Source: Alistipes sp. (GTDB lineage: Bacteria > Bacteroidota > Bacteroidia > Bacteroidales > Rikenellaceae). From it: a stretch of DNA of 8,961 nucleotides. Positions 1 through 8,240 of the stretch are shown here, in pieces; the stretch's first letter is position 1; each line of letters starts with the position of its first letter. The notes under the pieces are model-generated. The model was given only the letters and a program-made list of their open reading frames with translations, was not told where the DNA came from and did not search any database. The translations under genes were made by a program, and so were the position numbers. The DNA lies in contig JAGCLX010000099.1 in NCBI GenBank assembly GCA_017646785.1, forward strand, positions 1 through 8,961. The letters are read 5' to 3'.

Positions 1-1
1 C

Positions 2-1336
2 CTTGACGCAATCAAGGGTAAGCTACCCCTCTTGGGTGTATGCTATGGTGCGCAGTACCTCGCCCACTTCTTCGGAGGTAAGGTCGAGGCATCGCCCAGC
101 CGCGAGTACGGTCGCGCGCGCATGATAGTAAAGAATGGTGATGATCCCCTCATGGCGAAGCTAAGTCCTTCGTCACAGGTGTGGATGTCACACGGCGATA
201 CCATCACCACAATCCCCGAGGGCTATAGCATCATCGCATCGACTGAGGATGTTCCCGTAGCTGCCTACCGCATCGAGGGTGAGCAGACTTGGGGTATTCA
301 GTTCCACCCCGAGGTATACCACTCGGAGGAGGGCTTCACCATGATCGAGAACTTCGTGAAGGGCATCTGCGGATGCTCAGGCTCGTGGACTCCCGCAGGA
401 TTTGTTGAGAGCACCGTGCAGGAGCTCAAGGAGAAGCTCGGCGACGACAAGGTTGTTCTCGGCCTTTCGGGCGGCGTTGACTCATCTGTTGCTGCGCTTT
501 TGTTGCACAAGGCTATCGGTCCCAACCTCTACTGTATCTTCGTAGACTCAGGCCTCTTGCGTAAGGATGAGTTTGCCGAGGTTATCGAGTCATACCGCGG
601 CATGGGCCTCAACGTTAAGGGTGTGGATGCTTCGGAGAAGTTCCTTGGCGACTTGGCAGGTGTTACAGACCCCGAGGCTAAGCGTAAGATTATCGGCCGC
701 GACTTCGTTGAGGTATTCGAGGCTGAGGCTAAGCAGTTGCAGGGTGTTAAGTGGCTCGGCCAGGGTACTATCTACCCCGATGTTGTTGAGTCGGCACAGG
801 TGAACGGCACAGCTGTGGTCATCAAGTCGCACCACAACGTGGGCGGTCTTCCCGAGAAGATGGGCTTGAAGGTTGTTGAGCCTTTGCGCCTACTCTTCAA
901 GGATGAGGTACGTCGCGTAGGTCGCTCTATGGGTATGCCCGAGCGTCTTATCAGCCGTCACCCCTTCCCCGGTCCAGGCTTGGCTATACGTATCCTTGGT
1001 GAGATCACACGCGAGAAGGTGGAGATCTTGCAGAATGTGGATAAGATATATATCGACACATTGCGCGAGACAGGCTGGTACGATAAGATCTGGCAGGCAG
1101 GTGCTATCTTGTTGCCCGTGCAGTCAGTAGGCGTTATGGGCGATGAGCGTACCTATGAGCGTTGTGTGGCATTGCGCGCTGTGCAGTCTACCGACGGCAT
1201 GACAGCCGATTGGGTACACATCCCCTATGAGATCTTGGCACGCTTGTCAAACGAGATTATAAATAAGGTACGTGGCGTAAACCGCGTAGTCTACGACATC
1301 TCGTCGAAGCCACCAGCAACAATTGAGTGGGAGTAA
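2..1336 (+). CDS. guaA: GMP synthase (glutamine-hydrolysing), 5' end cut off by window
   Basis: GMP synthase makes GMP from XMP, ATP and glutamine, the last step of de novo guanine nucleotide synthesis in the cytoplasm. The reading frame is open from base 2, so the gene starts outside the window. The TTG at 32-34 lies inside the glutaminase nucleophile motif and is not a start. By comparison with the family about 70 N-terminal residues are missing; 444 are present. Counting from base 2, the class I glutamine amidotransferase domain shows Cys14 (LGVCYG) and the His102/Glu104 pair (QFHPEV). The ATP-pyrophosphatase domain shows its P-loop SGGVDSS at 156-162. The C-terminal dimerisation domain carries [11 protein letters not shown] and the terminal KPPATIEWE typical of GuaA. 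No frameshift or lost catalytic residue is seen. A hairpin terminator follows 45 bp after the stop codon. Confidence 0.97.
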   Translation, partial: LDAIKGKLPLLGVCYGAQYLAHFFGGKVEASPSREYGRARMIVKNGDDPLMAKLSPSSQVWMSHGDTITTIPEGYSIIASTEDVPVAAYRIEGEQTWGIQFHPEVYHSEEGFTMIENFVKGICGCSGSWTPAGFVESTVQELKEKLGDDKVVLGLSGGVDSSVAALLLHKAIGPNLYCIFVDSGLLRKDEFAEVIESYRGMGLNVKGVDASEKFLGDLAGVTDPEAKRKIIGRDFVEVFEAEAKQLQGVKWLGQGTIYPDVVESAQVNGTAVVIKSHHNVGGLPEKMGLKVVEPLRLLFKDEVRRVGRSMGMPERLISRHPFPGPGLAIRILGEITREKVEILQNVDKIYIDTLRETGWYDKIWQAGAILLPVQSVGVMGDERTYERCVALRAVQSTDGMTADWVHIPYEILARLSNEIINKVRGVNRVVYDISSKPPATIEWE

Positions 1337-1381
1337 AAATTTATTGTGATAGTGGCGCGTTAGCGGCACATCCCTAAAAGT

Positions 1382-1431
1382 AAATCACCCAGGGCTGTAC
1401 GTCTTGTACTATCCCTTGGGTGATTTCTTTT
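1382..1431. terminator. Bidirectional intrinsic terminator between guaA and the convergent hydrolase gene
   Basis: AAATCACCC-AGGG at 1382-1394 pairs with CCCTTGGGTGATTT at 1413-1426, with one bulged base. An inner GTAC/GTAC stem (1397-1400 with 1406-1409) closes a five-base loop. On the plus strand TTTCTTTT follows. Read on the minus strand, the same stem is followed by TTTACTTTT. It therefore fits as the shared 3' end of guaA (+) and the hydrolase (-). The remaining bases 1432-1526 show nothing I can name. Confidence 0.8.
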
Positions 1432-1526
1432 GTGATGCACCACTACCACACCACTCTAACAATAAAAGAGATCACGCTATCCAGCTCAATTTCATGTTGA
1501 AGCTAAGTCTAACGAGCACTGTGTGG

Positions 1527-2474
1527 TTACCTACGCATATAGTTGGACTTGATGTAGTCCTTAACCTTGAAGTTGGTGGGTTGCTTTTCGACACCGAGCG
1601 ACTCAACCGCAGTAAGTATGCGCAGGCGTTCACCACGCAACACAAAGTCGCGGATAAACTGCATGATGATATCGCAATTATAGATTAATGGCGTTGCTGC
1701 CATCCTATGATCTACATACTCCGCCGAGTAAAACCAATAGGGAGAATCAAGCTTATCGAGCTGCTTGGTGATATACTCCGAGCCGTAGAAGCCTACGCCA
1801 AACATCGAGGCGTGGTCGTAGGGGACATTGCTATCCGACGTGCCGTGGAAGAGTAGCATGGGGGCAGGAGCACTATGGAACTTAGGCTTTCCCTTGACCG
1901 AGAAGATAGCTCCCGCACACGACACAACACCAGCATAACGGAAGTCAGCAGGGAGCACCTCGGCACGCTCAGCACCATTACACCTCATCCACTCGGCCTG
2001 CACGGCTGTGATAGCACCAGCACTCGAGCCGCTAATCATAATCTTCGAGGTATCGACCATCCACGCCTCGGCATTGTCAATAACATAGTTAGTCGCCGCG
2101 TACATATCCTCAACGGCGATGTTTACAGCGTTATCAAATATCGATATCATAGCTATCATACCGCCATCGGGCTGCAGATTTCGCAGTCCCAAGCGATAGT
2201 CTATCGACACCACAACGATACCCTCACGCGCCAGCCTATCAAAGTAGATAGAGTAGTACTCATGGTCACGCTCACCACGCACAAAGCCACCGCCAAAGGC
2301 GAAAATCATGCAAGGACGTGGCGCATCGGCCTCCACATCAAGCATATATCTATCCAGGTATAGCTCCTCGCCATCATTGGTGGCATAGTGGAACGTATCG
2401 CATACGACACTCTGTGCCGAGAGCGTAACGCAGCCAGCAACAACAGCTACAATAAAAAGAACTATCTTTTTCAT
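1527..2474 (-). CDS. Secreted alpha/beta-hydrolase (carboxylesterase / HSL-like family)
   Basis: This is a 315-residue exported serine hydrolase. I start it at the ATG at 2474 (MKKIVLF), which gives a compact signal peptide; a TTG two codons upstream is also open but less likely. The hydrophobic stretch ends in LSAQ, a common Bacteroidales signal peptidase I end. A VAGC at residues 12-15 also fits a lipobox, so lipoprotein anchoring is possible. Residues 60-64 (FGGGF) resemble the HGGG oxyanion-hole motif, with a changed first residue. They are followed by SIDYRLG, typical of carboxylesterase-like folds. The nucleophile elbow GSSAG puts Ser at 151; Asp214 (HGTSDSNVP) and His256 (DHRM) complete a likely triad. 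The substrate is unknown; small acyl esters or carbohydrate esters are plausible. The gene begins 24 bp after the phosphoesterase stop codon, suggesting co-transcription, and ends towards the shared terminator with guaA. Confidence 0.85.
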   Translation of the reverse strand: MKKIVLFIVAVVAGCVTLSAQSVVCDTFHYATNDGEELYLDRYMLDVEADAPRPCMIFAFGGGFVRGERDHEYYSIYFDRLAREGIVVVSIDYRLGLRNLQPDGGMIAMISIFDNAVNIAVEDMYAATNYVIDNAEAWMVDTSKIMISGSSAGAITAVQAEWMRCNGAERAEVLPADFRYAGVVSCAGAIFSVKGKPKFHSAPAPMLLFHGTSDSNVPYDHASMFGVGFYGSEYITKQLDKLDSPYWFYSAEYVDHRMAATPLIYNCDIIMQFIRDFVLRGERLRILTAVESLGVEKQPTNFKVKDYIKSNYMRR

Positions 2475-2498
2475 AATCAACTATTTGAATTACACATC

Positions 2499-2987
2499 CT
2501 ACTTACTCCACTCACCTATCTCCATATTCTTAATCTCACCCGCCTCAATGTCAAACCTCACGGCCGTACGCACACGATGAATACCATAGATGCCCGCAGC
2601 ACCAGGGTTTATGTGCAATAGGTCATAGACAGGGTCATAGATGATTTTCAATATGTGGGAGTGGCCCGCAACAAATATCTTTGGGCGTGCGCCATGTATA
2701 AGCTGTAACGCCTTGGGGGAGTAGTTACGCGGGTAGCCACCAATATGCATCATAAGCACCTTGCAGCCATCCACCTCAAAGTAGTTGCTCTCGTGGTAGA
2801 TGCGACGCATAACACCACCATCGATATTTCCATACACGGCACGCAGAGGCTTGAATGCCGCTATAGCATCCGCCGTCTCCAGCGAACCGAAATCTCCAGC
2901 ATGCCACACCTCGTCACAAGGGGCAAGAAACTCCTTGAGCACATCGTCAAAATGGCCATGTGTATCTGATATAACTCCAATCTTCAT
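2499..2987 (-). CDS. YfcE/MJ0936-family metallophosphoesterase
   Basis: This is a small cytoplasmic calcineurin-like phosphoesterase of 162 residues, normal for the YfcE/MJ0936 group, which cleaves phosphodiesters using two metal ions. All metal-binding motifs are visible in order: DTH (Asp8, His10), GD (Asp32), GN (Asn54), a single His81 (MMHIGGY) and GHSH (His109, His111). There is no signal peptide. The natural substrate of most family members is not known, so no gene symbol is given. It is the first gene of the minus-strand pair, 24 bp upstream of the secreted hydrolase. A Bacteroidetes-type -7 element (TATCTTTG, 3043-3036) lies 48 bp before its ATG. The two encoded proteins act in different compartments, so co-transcription need not mean a shared pathway. 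Confidence 0.92.
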   Translation of the reverse strand: MKIGVISDTHGHFDDVLKEFLAPCDEVWHAGDFGSLETADAIAAFKPLRAVYGNIDGGVMRRIYHESNYFEVDGCKVLMMHIGGYPRNYSPKALQLIHGARPKIFVAGHSHILKIIYDPVYDLLHINPGAAGIYGIHRVRTAVRFDIEAGEIKNMEIGEWSK

Positions 2988-3035
2988 GCCAAAACATCCG
3001 TATTATAGTCAATAACCCAACTGTAACAGCTGATA

Positions 3036-3043
3036 CAAAGATA
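3036..3043 (-). promoter_or_regulatory. Putative -7 promoter element for the metallophosphoesterase unit
   Basis: On the minus strand this reads TATCTTTG, a full match to the Bacteroidetes TAnnTTTG -7 element. A TTG at 3068-3066 (minus) lies 22 bp upstream and could be the weak -33 partner. It is 48 bp before the ATG at 2987. This is called on sequence match and position only. Confidence 0.55.
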
Positions 3044-3100
3044 GCGAAAAAACTCTTTCGTAGAGCAACGCTCATAGAATAAAGGGCTAAACGGGGCTAT

Positions 3101-3124
3101 TTTGACAAAAATTTACTACCTTTG
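3101..3124 (+). promoter_or_regulatory. Putative promoter for the acyltransferase operon
   Basis: TACCTTTG at 3117-3124 matches the Bacteroidetes -7 consensus TAnnTTTG and sits 24 bp before the ATG at 3149, implying a very short leader. TTTGAC at 3101-3106 resembles the -33 element, but the spacer to the -7 box is only 12 bp, shorter than the roughly 19-20 bp usual in the group. The -7 box is therefore the firm part of this call. Confidence 0.55.
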
Positions 3125-3148
3125 TTTCGTTTTATGCGATAGCTGATT

Positions 3149-5390
<2,242 letters not shown>

Positions 5391-5483
5391 AGTGCAATCA
5401 CCTATAAGCCATACAAGTACAGCTATAGCGAGGCAAGAAAACTGAGGACACAAGATATTGACTACACAAGCTATTTCTAATTT

Positions 5484-7859
5484 ATGATGATGATTAAACG
5501 AGCCATTTCGGCACTCCTATTTATAGCGACAACACTATCTTTTGAGGCGTGCAGCAATGGAGTTATTGAGAATCCGAATAACGGTCAAACGCCACAAGAT
5601 GACACGGTGTCGATGACTATCGTTGCGGAGTGCCACTCACGCACAGGACTCGCCATTAACGACAGCGACGCTAATTGGCAAGAGGGCGATAAAATAGTGG
5701 TCATCGAGAACGGCACTCGCCACGCTACAAGCACCGGCGCCATAATTGACAACTCTGAGCGCGCACACTTCAATGTATCGTTCGCGAGGGTCGACCAGGG
5801 CAACACATTTACCTACAACGCTATCTACCCCGCTGAGAGTACCTCATTCGACAAAGACGTAGACATCGAGGCTGTGAGGGTTGCTCTAAGTGCGAAGCAG
5901 CACCCCACTACCTCATCGTTCGACCCTAAGGCGGATATCCTCGTGGCGAGCTACTCTACGTCAGACACACAGCCCACGGAGCTGAACGTACGCTTTGAGA
6001 GGCTTGTTGCCATAGGCGCTCTAACGCTGGAGAACATGCCATCAAATAGCAAAATCGACTCACTTACCATATCGTTGGATGACAACTTTACGCTTGCTGG
6101 CGAGAACCTTGTAAACTGCCGCGAGAGCGAGGTGGCTGAGTATGGCTATGCACACCCATCATCGCTCATTCAGCTCATCTACGACACGCCCCACGATGCC
6201 TCTATGCCCGTGTACTTCACATGTAACCCCGTAACACTGAGCGAGGACGAGGAGTTCACCATCACTGCCACAACCACCAACGATGTCACCTACAAGCAGA
6301 CGGTGGTCATCCAGAAGGATGAGAGTCTCGTGCTTAAGGCTGGCAAGCTCACCTCAATCACCGTAGACATGAACCCTAAGACCGAAGAGGGTGAGGATGA
6401 TAATACAAAGGATGACGGCACTGAGGATGGTGACGGCAACGAGGATGACACTGAGGATGGCACTGAGGATGGTGATAGCAACGATGACAACACCGAGGAG
6501 GGTGGAAATGAAGGAAGTGGAAACGAAGGCGAGGAGGAGGATGACCAGCCCGCAGACACCTACGACAAGTGCATCTTCCGACGTGTATCATCTGTAACGA
6601 GTGGCAAGGCATATCTCCTTGCTGCCGATGGCTACATAGCCACCCCCATCATCAACAAGGAATACGGCTACCTGCAGGTGGCAACAGGTGATCAGGATGA
6701 CGATGGCGTTATCGAGCTCGACAACTGCAACGACGCCTTTGTCATCGAGGCTACGAATGGAGGCTACACACTTCGTCAGGTGGCTGACAGCCGTTACCTC
6801 TACCAGTATAGCAACTACAACAGTTTCAACGTAAGCACCTCACTCAGTGAGGGTTATGTATGGAGCATTAGCACATATAGCTATGATGACACCTTCACCA
6901 TCACCAACAACTCGAGGGGCAAATTCATACAGTATAACGGCACCTACACCTCGTTTGGTAGCTACGCAAATCTACAAAATGAGGGCGTGCGACCCATGCT
7001 CTATGAGCTTGATGGAGATATTGTCATAGATGACAACAAGCTACCTGGCGAGGATGACGACAACGACGATAACACCCCCTCTGTTACGCCCGATGACAGC
7101 TGGCTGGAGCTCCCCGCGACACCCAGCCAGAGCGATTACCCCAATGCTGTTACCGTGACCGTCATGAGCGGCGATGAGCGTAACTACACCCACTTCTACG
7201 ACAAGAGCACCTACACAACCATGTGGGTGGCATACCCTCTCGAGCGTAAGCATATGGGCTCATACTCACGACCCGACAGTTGGGACTGGAACCCATATAT
7301 TGACCAAGCATATCAGGTGAACCTCTGCAACCGCAGCTACTCCGGCACCTACTCGCGCGGCCACCTCATCCCCAACGCTTCGCGCAATGGCATTAGGAAT
7401 ATGCAGCTACAGACCTTCTATGTTACCAACTCCGTGCCCCAGGTACAGAATGGCTTTAATGGAGGTATCTGGCAGAATCTCGAGTCTGCCTTGCAGAGTG
7501 TTGGCAAGTCTGAGCTAATCTACATTGTTACGGGCGTTGCGTTTAATAAGGAGGGCGAGAGCAGGACTATCGAATATACTACTGCTAAGGATGACACCAA
7601 GCGCGTGCCCATCCCCAACTACTTCTATAAGGTTGTACTGAAGGTTAATACCAATAGTTCCGGTGAGGTCACTGGAGCCTCTACCGTAGGCTTCTGGTTT
7701 GAGAACAAAGCCTACTCGGGTAGCGCCTACGACAGCTACACCACCACAGTAGACCAGATTGAGGCGTGGACAGGCTTTGACTTCTTCGTTGGCCTACCCG
7801 ACACTATCGAGTCCACCGCCGAGCAGAATAGCTCGTGGAGCACGTTCAAGAACTGGTAG
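5484..7859 (+). CDS. Multidomain lipoprotein with C-terminal DNA/RNA non-specific endonuclease (NUC) domain
   Basis: This 791-residue protein is probably a surface lipoprotein. Three ATG codons in a row open it and any could be the start. A hydrophobic segment runs to Cys23 (FEAC, an imperfect lipobox). Residues 40-298 resemble fimbrillin-like (FimA/Mfa-type) domains: ANWQEGDKIVV, TYNAIYPAE, then a beta-rich repeat structure. Residues 299-357 are an Asp/Glu/Gly-rich linker. Residues 358-512 form a beta-rich module (RGKFIQYNGTYTSFGSYA, PMLYEL) of a sort I associate with Bacteroidales secreted proteins; its role is unknown. A second acidic linker (521-538) leads to the nuclease domain (about 550-775). 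This contains SRGH with catalytic His627, Asn659 and Glu667 in NGGIWQNLE (the N-to-E spacing of eight matches Serratia nuclease), PNYFYKVVL and TGFDFF. It would cut extracellular DNA and RNA. No TAnnTTTG element was found in the 93 bp upstream, so it may be read from the esterase operon. Confidence 0.9.
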   Translation: MMMIKRAISALLFIATTLSFEACSNGVIENPNNGQTPQDDTVSMTIVAECHSRTGLAINDSDANWQEGDKIVVIENGTRHATSTGAIIDNSERAHFNVSFARVDQGNTFTYNAIYPAESTSFDKDVDIEAVRVALSAKQHPTTSSFDPKADILVASYSTSDTQPTELNVRFERLVAIGALTLENMPSNSKIDSLTISLDDNFTLAGENLVNCRESEVAEYGYAHPSSLIQLIYDTPHDASMPVYFTCNPVTLSEDEEFTITATTTNDVTYKQTVVIQKDESLVLKAGKLTSITVDMNPKTEEGEDDNTKDDGTEDGDGNEDDTEDGTEDGDSNDDNTEEGGNEGSGNEGEEEDDQPADTYDKCIFRRVSSVTSGKAYLLAADGYIATPIINKEYGYLQVATGDQDDDGVIELDNCNDAFVIEATNGGYTLRQVADSRYLYQYSNYNSFNVSTSLSEGYVWSISTYSYDDTFTITNNSRGKFIQYNGTYTSFGSYANLQNEGVRPMLYELDGDIVIDDNKLPGEDDDNDDNTPSVTPDDSWLELPATPSQSDYPNAVTVTVMSGDERNYTHFYDKSTYTTMWVAYPLERKHMGSYSRPDSWDWNPYIDQAYQVNLCNRSYSGTYSRGHLIPNASRNGIRNMQLQTFYVTNSVPQVQNGFNGGIWQNLESALQSVGKSELIYIVTGVAFNKEGESRTIEYTTAKDDTKRVPIPNYFYKVVLKVNTNSSGEVTGASTVGFWFENKAYSGSAYDSYTTTVDQIEAWTGFDFFVGLPDTIESTAEQNSSWSTFKNW
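6417..6500 (+). repeat. Two tandem 42-bp units in the acidic linker of the nuclease gene
   Basis: Units 6417-6458 and 6459-6500 encode the 14-residue repeats GTEDGDGNEDDTED and GTEDGDSNDDNTEE (residues 312-325 and 326-339). A shorter, diverged version (EGEDDNTKDD) precedes them. Because the unit is a multiple of three, gain or loss changes linker length without breaking the frame. Confidence 0.85.
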
Positions 7860-7865
7860 CGATGT

Positions 7866-7940
7866 ATTAATGAGATTAGGGAATTTAGGGAGTCTTGTGT
7901 TGTACTTTCGCGCATCACTAAATTCCCTAAATTCATTAAT
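7866..7940. repeat. AT-rich inverted repeat of 9-bp units just after the nuclease gene
   Basis: Arms 7866-7888 and 7918-7940 are 23 nt each and complementary at 21 of 23 positions, around a 29-nt loop. Each arm is made of near-9-bp units (TTAGGGAAT, TTAGGGAGT on the left; CTAAATTCC, CTAAATTCA, then TTAATTTCC on the right). The left arm begins 6 bp after the nuclease stop codon, so it may fold at the mRNA 3' end. No clean U-tract follows, so a terminator role is uncertain. Confidence 0.75.
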
Positions 7941-7975
7941 TTCCTTAACTACAGCACCCATCAGCGCCACTGCTA

Positions 7976-8056
7976 GATTTGGAGTCAGAAGGCTGCAGGC
8001 ATTAATCAGCGCGTGCATTTCAAGTCAGAAGAGCGCCGAGTGCAACATAGTACTAA
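7976..8056 (+). repeat. Long direct repeat, copy 1 (shortened)
   Basis: The first 58 bases (7976-8033) are identical to 8072-8129. One extra C follows at 8034 or so, then GCCGAGTGCAACA is shared, then TAGTACTAA. Relative to copy 2 it lacks 24 bases that hold one arm of two hairpins. The two copies start 96 bp apart. Weak similarity (9 of 15) extends upstream to 7961. Confidence 0.9.
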
Positions 8057-8071
8057 TTAGCACCACGACCC

Positions 8072-8175
8072 GATTTGGAGTCAGAAGGCTGCAGGCATTA
8101 ATCAGCGCGTGCATTTCAAGTCAGAAGAGGCCGAGTGCAACACTCGGCAAAAATGGCAGCGATGGATAGTACTAA
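8072..8175 (+). repeat. Long direct repeat, copy 2 (full length)
   Basis: It is identical to copy 1 over 8072-8129, then continues GCCGAGTGCAACA and a 24-nt segment (8143-8166) absent from copy 1, before rejoining at TAGTACTAA (8167-8175). It carries a perfect 8-bp stem with a CAA loop (8130-8137 with 8141-8148) and the left arm of the terminator hairpin. No coding frame through it is convincing. Confidence 0.9.
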
Positions 8176-8240
8176 AACGTACATTCCATTGCTGCCATTT
8201 TTTGTTAGGGGCCGCAATCGACCTCTTATCACTTGAAATG
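8112..8240. repeat. Large imperfect palindrome reaching into the TonB receptor 3' end
   Basis: Read outward from the loop at 8173-8178, the plus strand from 8112 and the minus strand from 8240 both begin CATTTCAAGT. They then share AAGAGG, CGA, TGC and, after a poorly matched stretch of about seven bases, AAAAATGGCAGC, ATGGA and GTAC. By hand alignment about 47 of 61 positions match with one gap. The right arm contains the last codons of the receptor gene (His-Phe-Lys-stop). Confidence 0.7.
8149..8203. terminator. Bidirectional terminator-like long hairpin between nuclease and TonB receptor genes
   Basis: Arms 8149-8172 and 8179-8202 are 24 nt each with three mismatches around the loop TAAAAC. 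The core is AAAAATGGCAGC pairing with GCTGCCATTTTT. T-runs lie on the 3' side on both strands (TTTTTT at 8198-8203 plus, TTTTT at 8153-8149 minus), so it can end transcription of both convergent genes. The stem is longer than in a typical terminator, and it is the centre of a larger palindrome. Confidence 0.75.

Larger units (their letters stand above)
7860..8228. other. Repeat-rich spacer between convergent genes, no convincing gene
   Basis: This 369-bp stretch holds the 9-bp-unit inverted repeat, the two long direct repeats, a small perfect hairpin and the terminator hairpin described separately. Open frames cross it on both strands, but they begin inside neighbouring genes or use GTG/TTG codons inside the repeats, and none resembles a known protein. 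Confidence 0.8.

Noticed and set aside
1875..2363. 162-codon plus-strand open frame opposite the secreted hydrolase
   Set aside because: It is an antisense shadow; the minus strand carries the signal peptide and GSSAG motif.
5391..5483. Promoter for the nuclease gene
   Set aside because: No TAnnTTTG match is present in these 93 bp; only a weak TATTTC was seen, too poor to call.
6290..6612. Antisense Ser/Pro-rich and His/Cys-rich open frames opposite the nuclease linker
   Set aside because: They are the complement of the GAY-rich acidic repeat and are low complexity only.
7794..8018. Minus-strand open frame of 74 codons in the spacer and over the nuclease 3' end
   Set aside because: It overlaps the nuclease coding end, starts within the repeat and has no family resemblance; its FREF-like stretch is just the 9-bp units read in frame.
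8130..8148. Perfect 8-bp hairpin with CAA loop as a separate terminator
   Set aside because: It has no T-run on its 3' side on either strand (AAAAA follows on plus, CTCTTC on minus), so it is kept only as part of the repeat.
7759..8169. 136-codon plus-strand open frame that crosses both long repeats and encodes a 32-residue repeat
   Set aside because: It begins inside the nuclease gene in another frame, has no recognisable domain, and its repeated peptide simply follows from the 96-bp spacing being a multiple of three.
7976..8175. CRISPR array
   Set aside because: There are only two repeat copies, the identical block is 58 bp or more, and no cas gene lies nearby. The 15-bp boxes sit inside the duplicated unit rather than between unique spacers.
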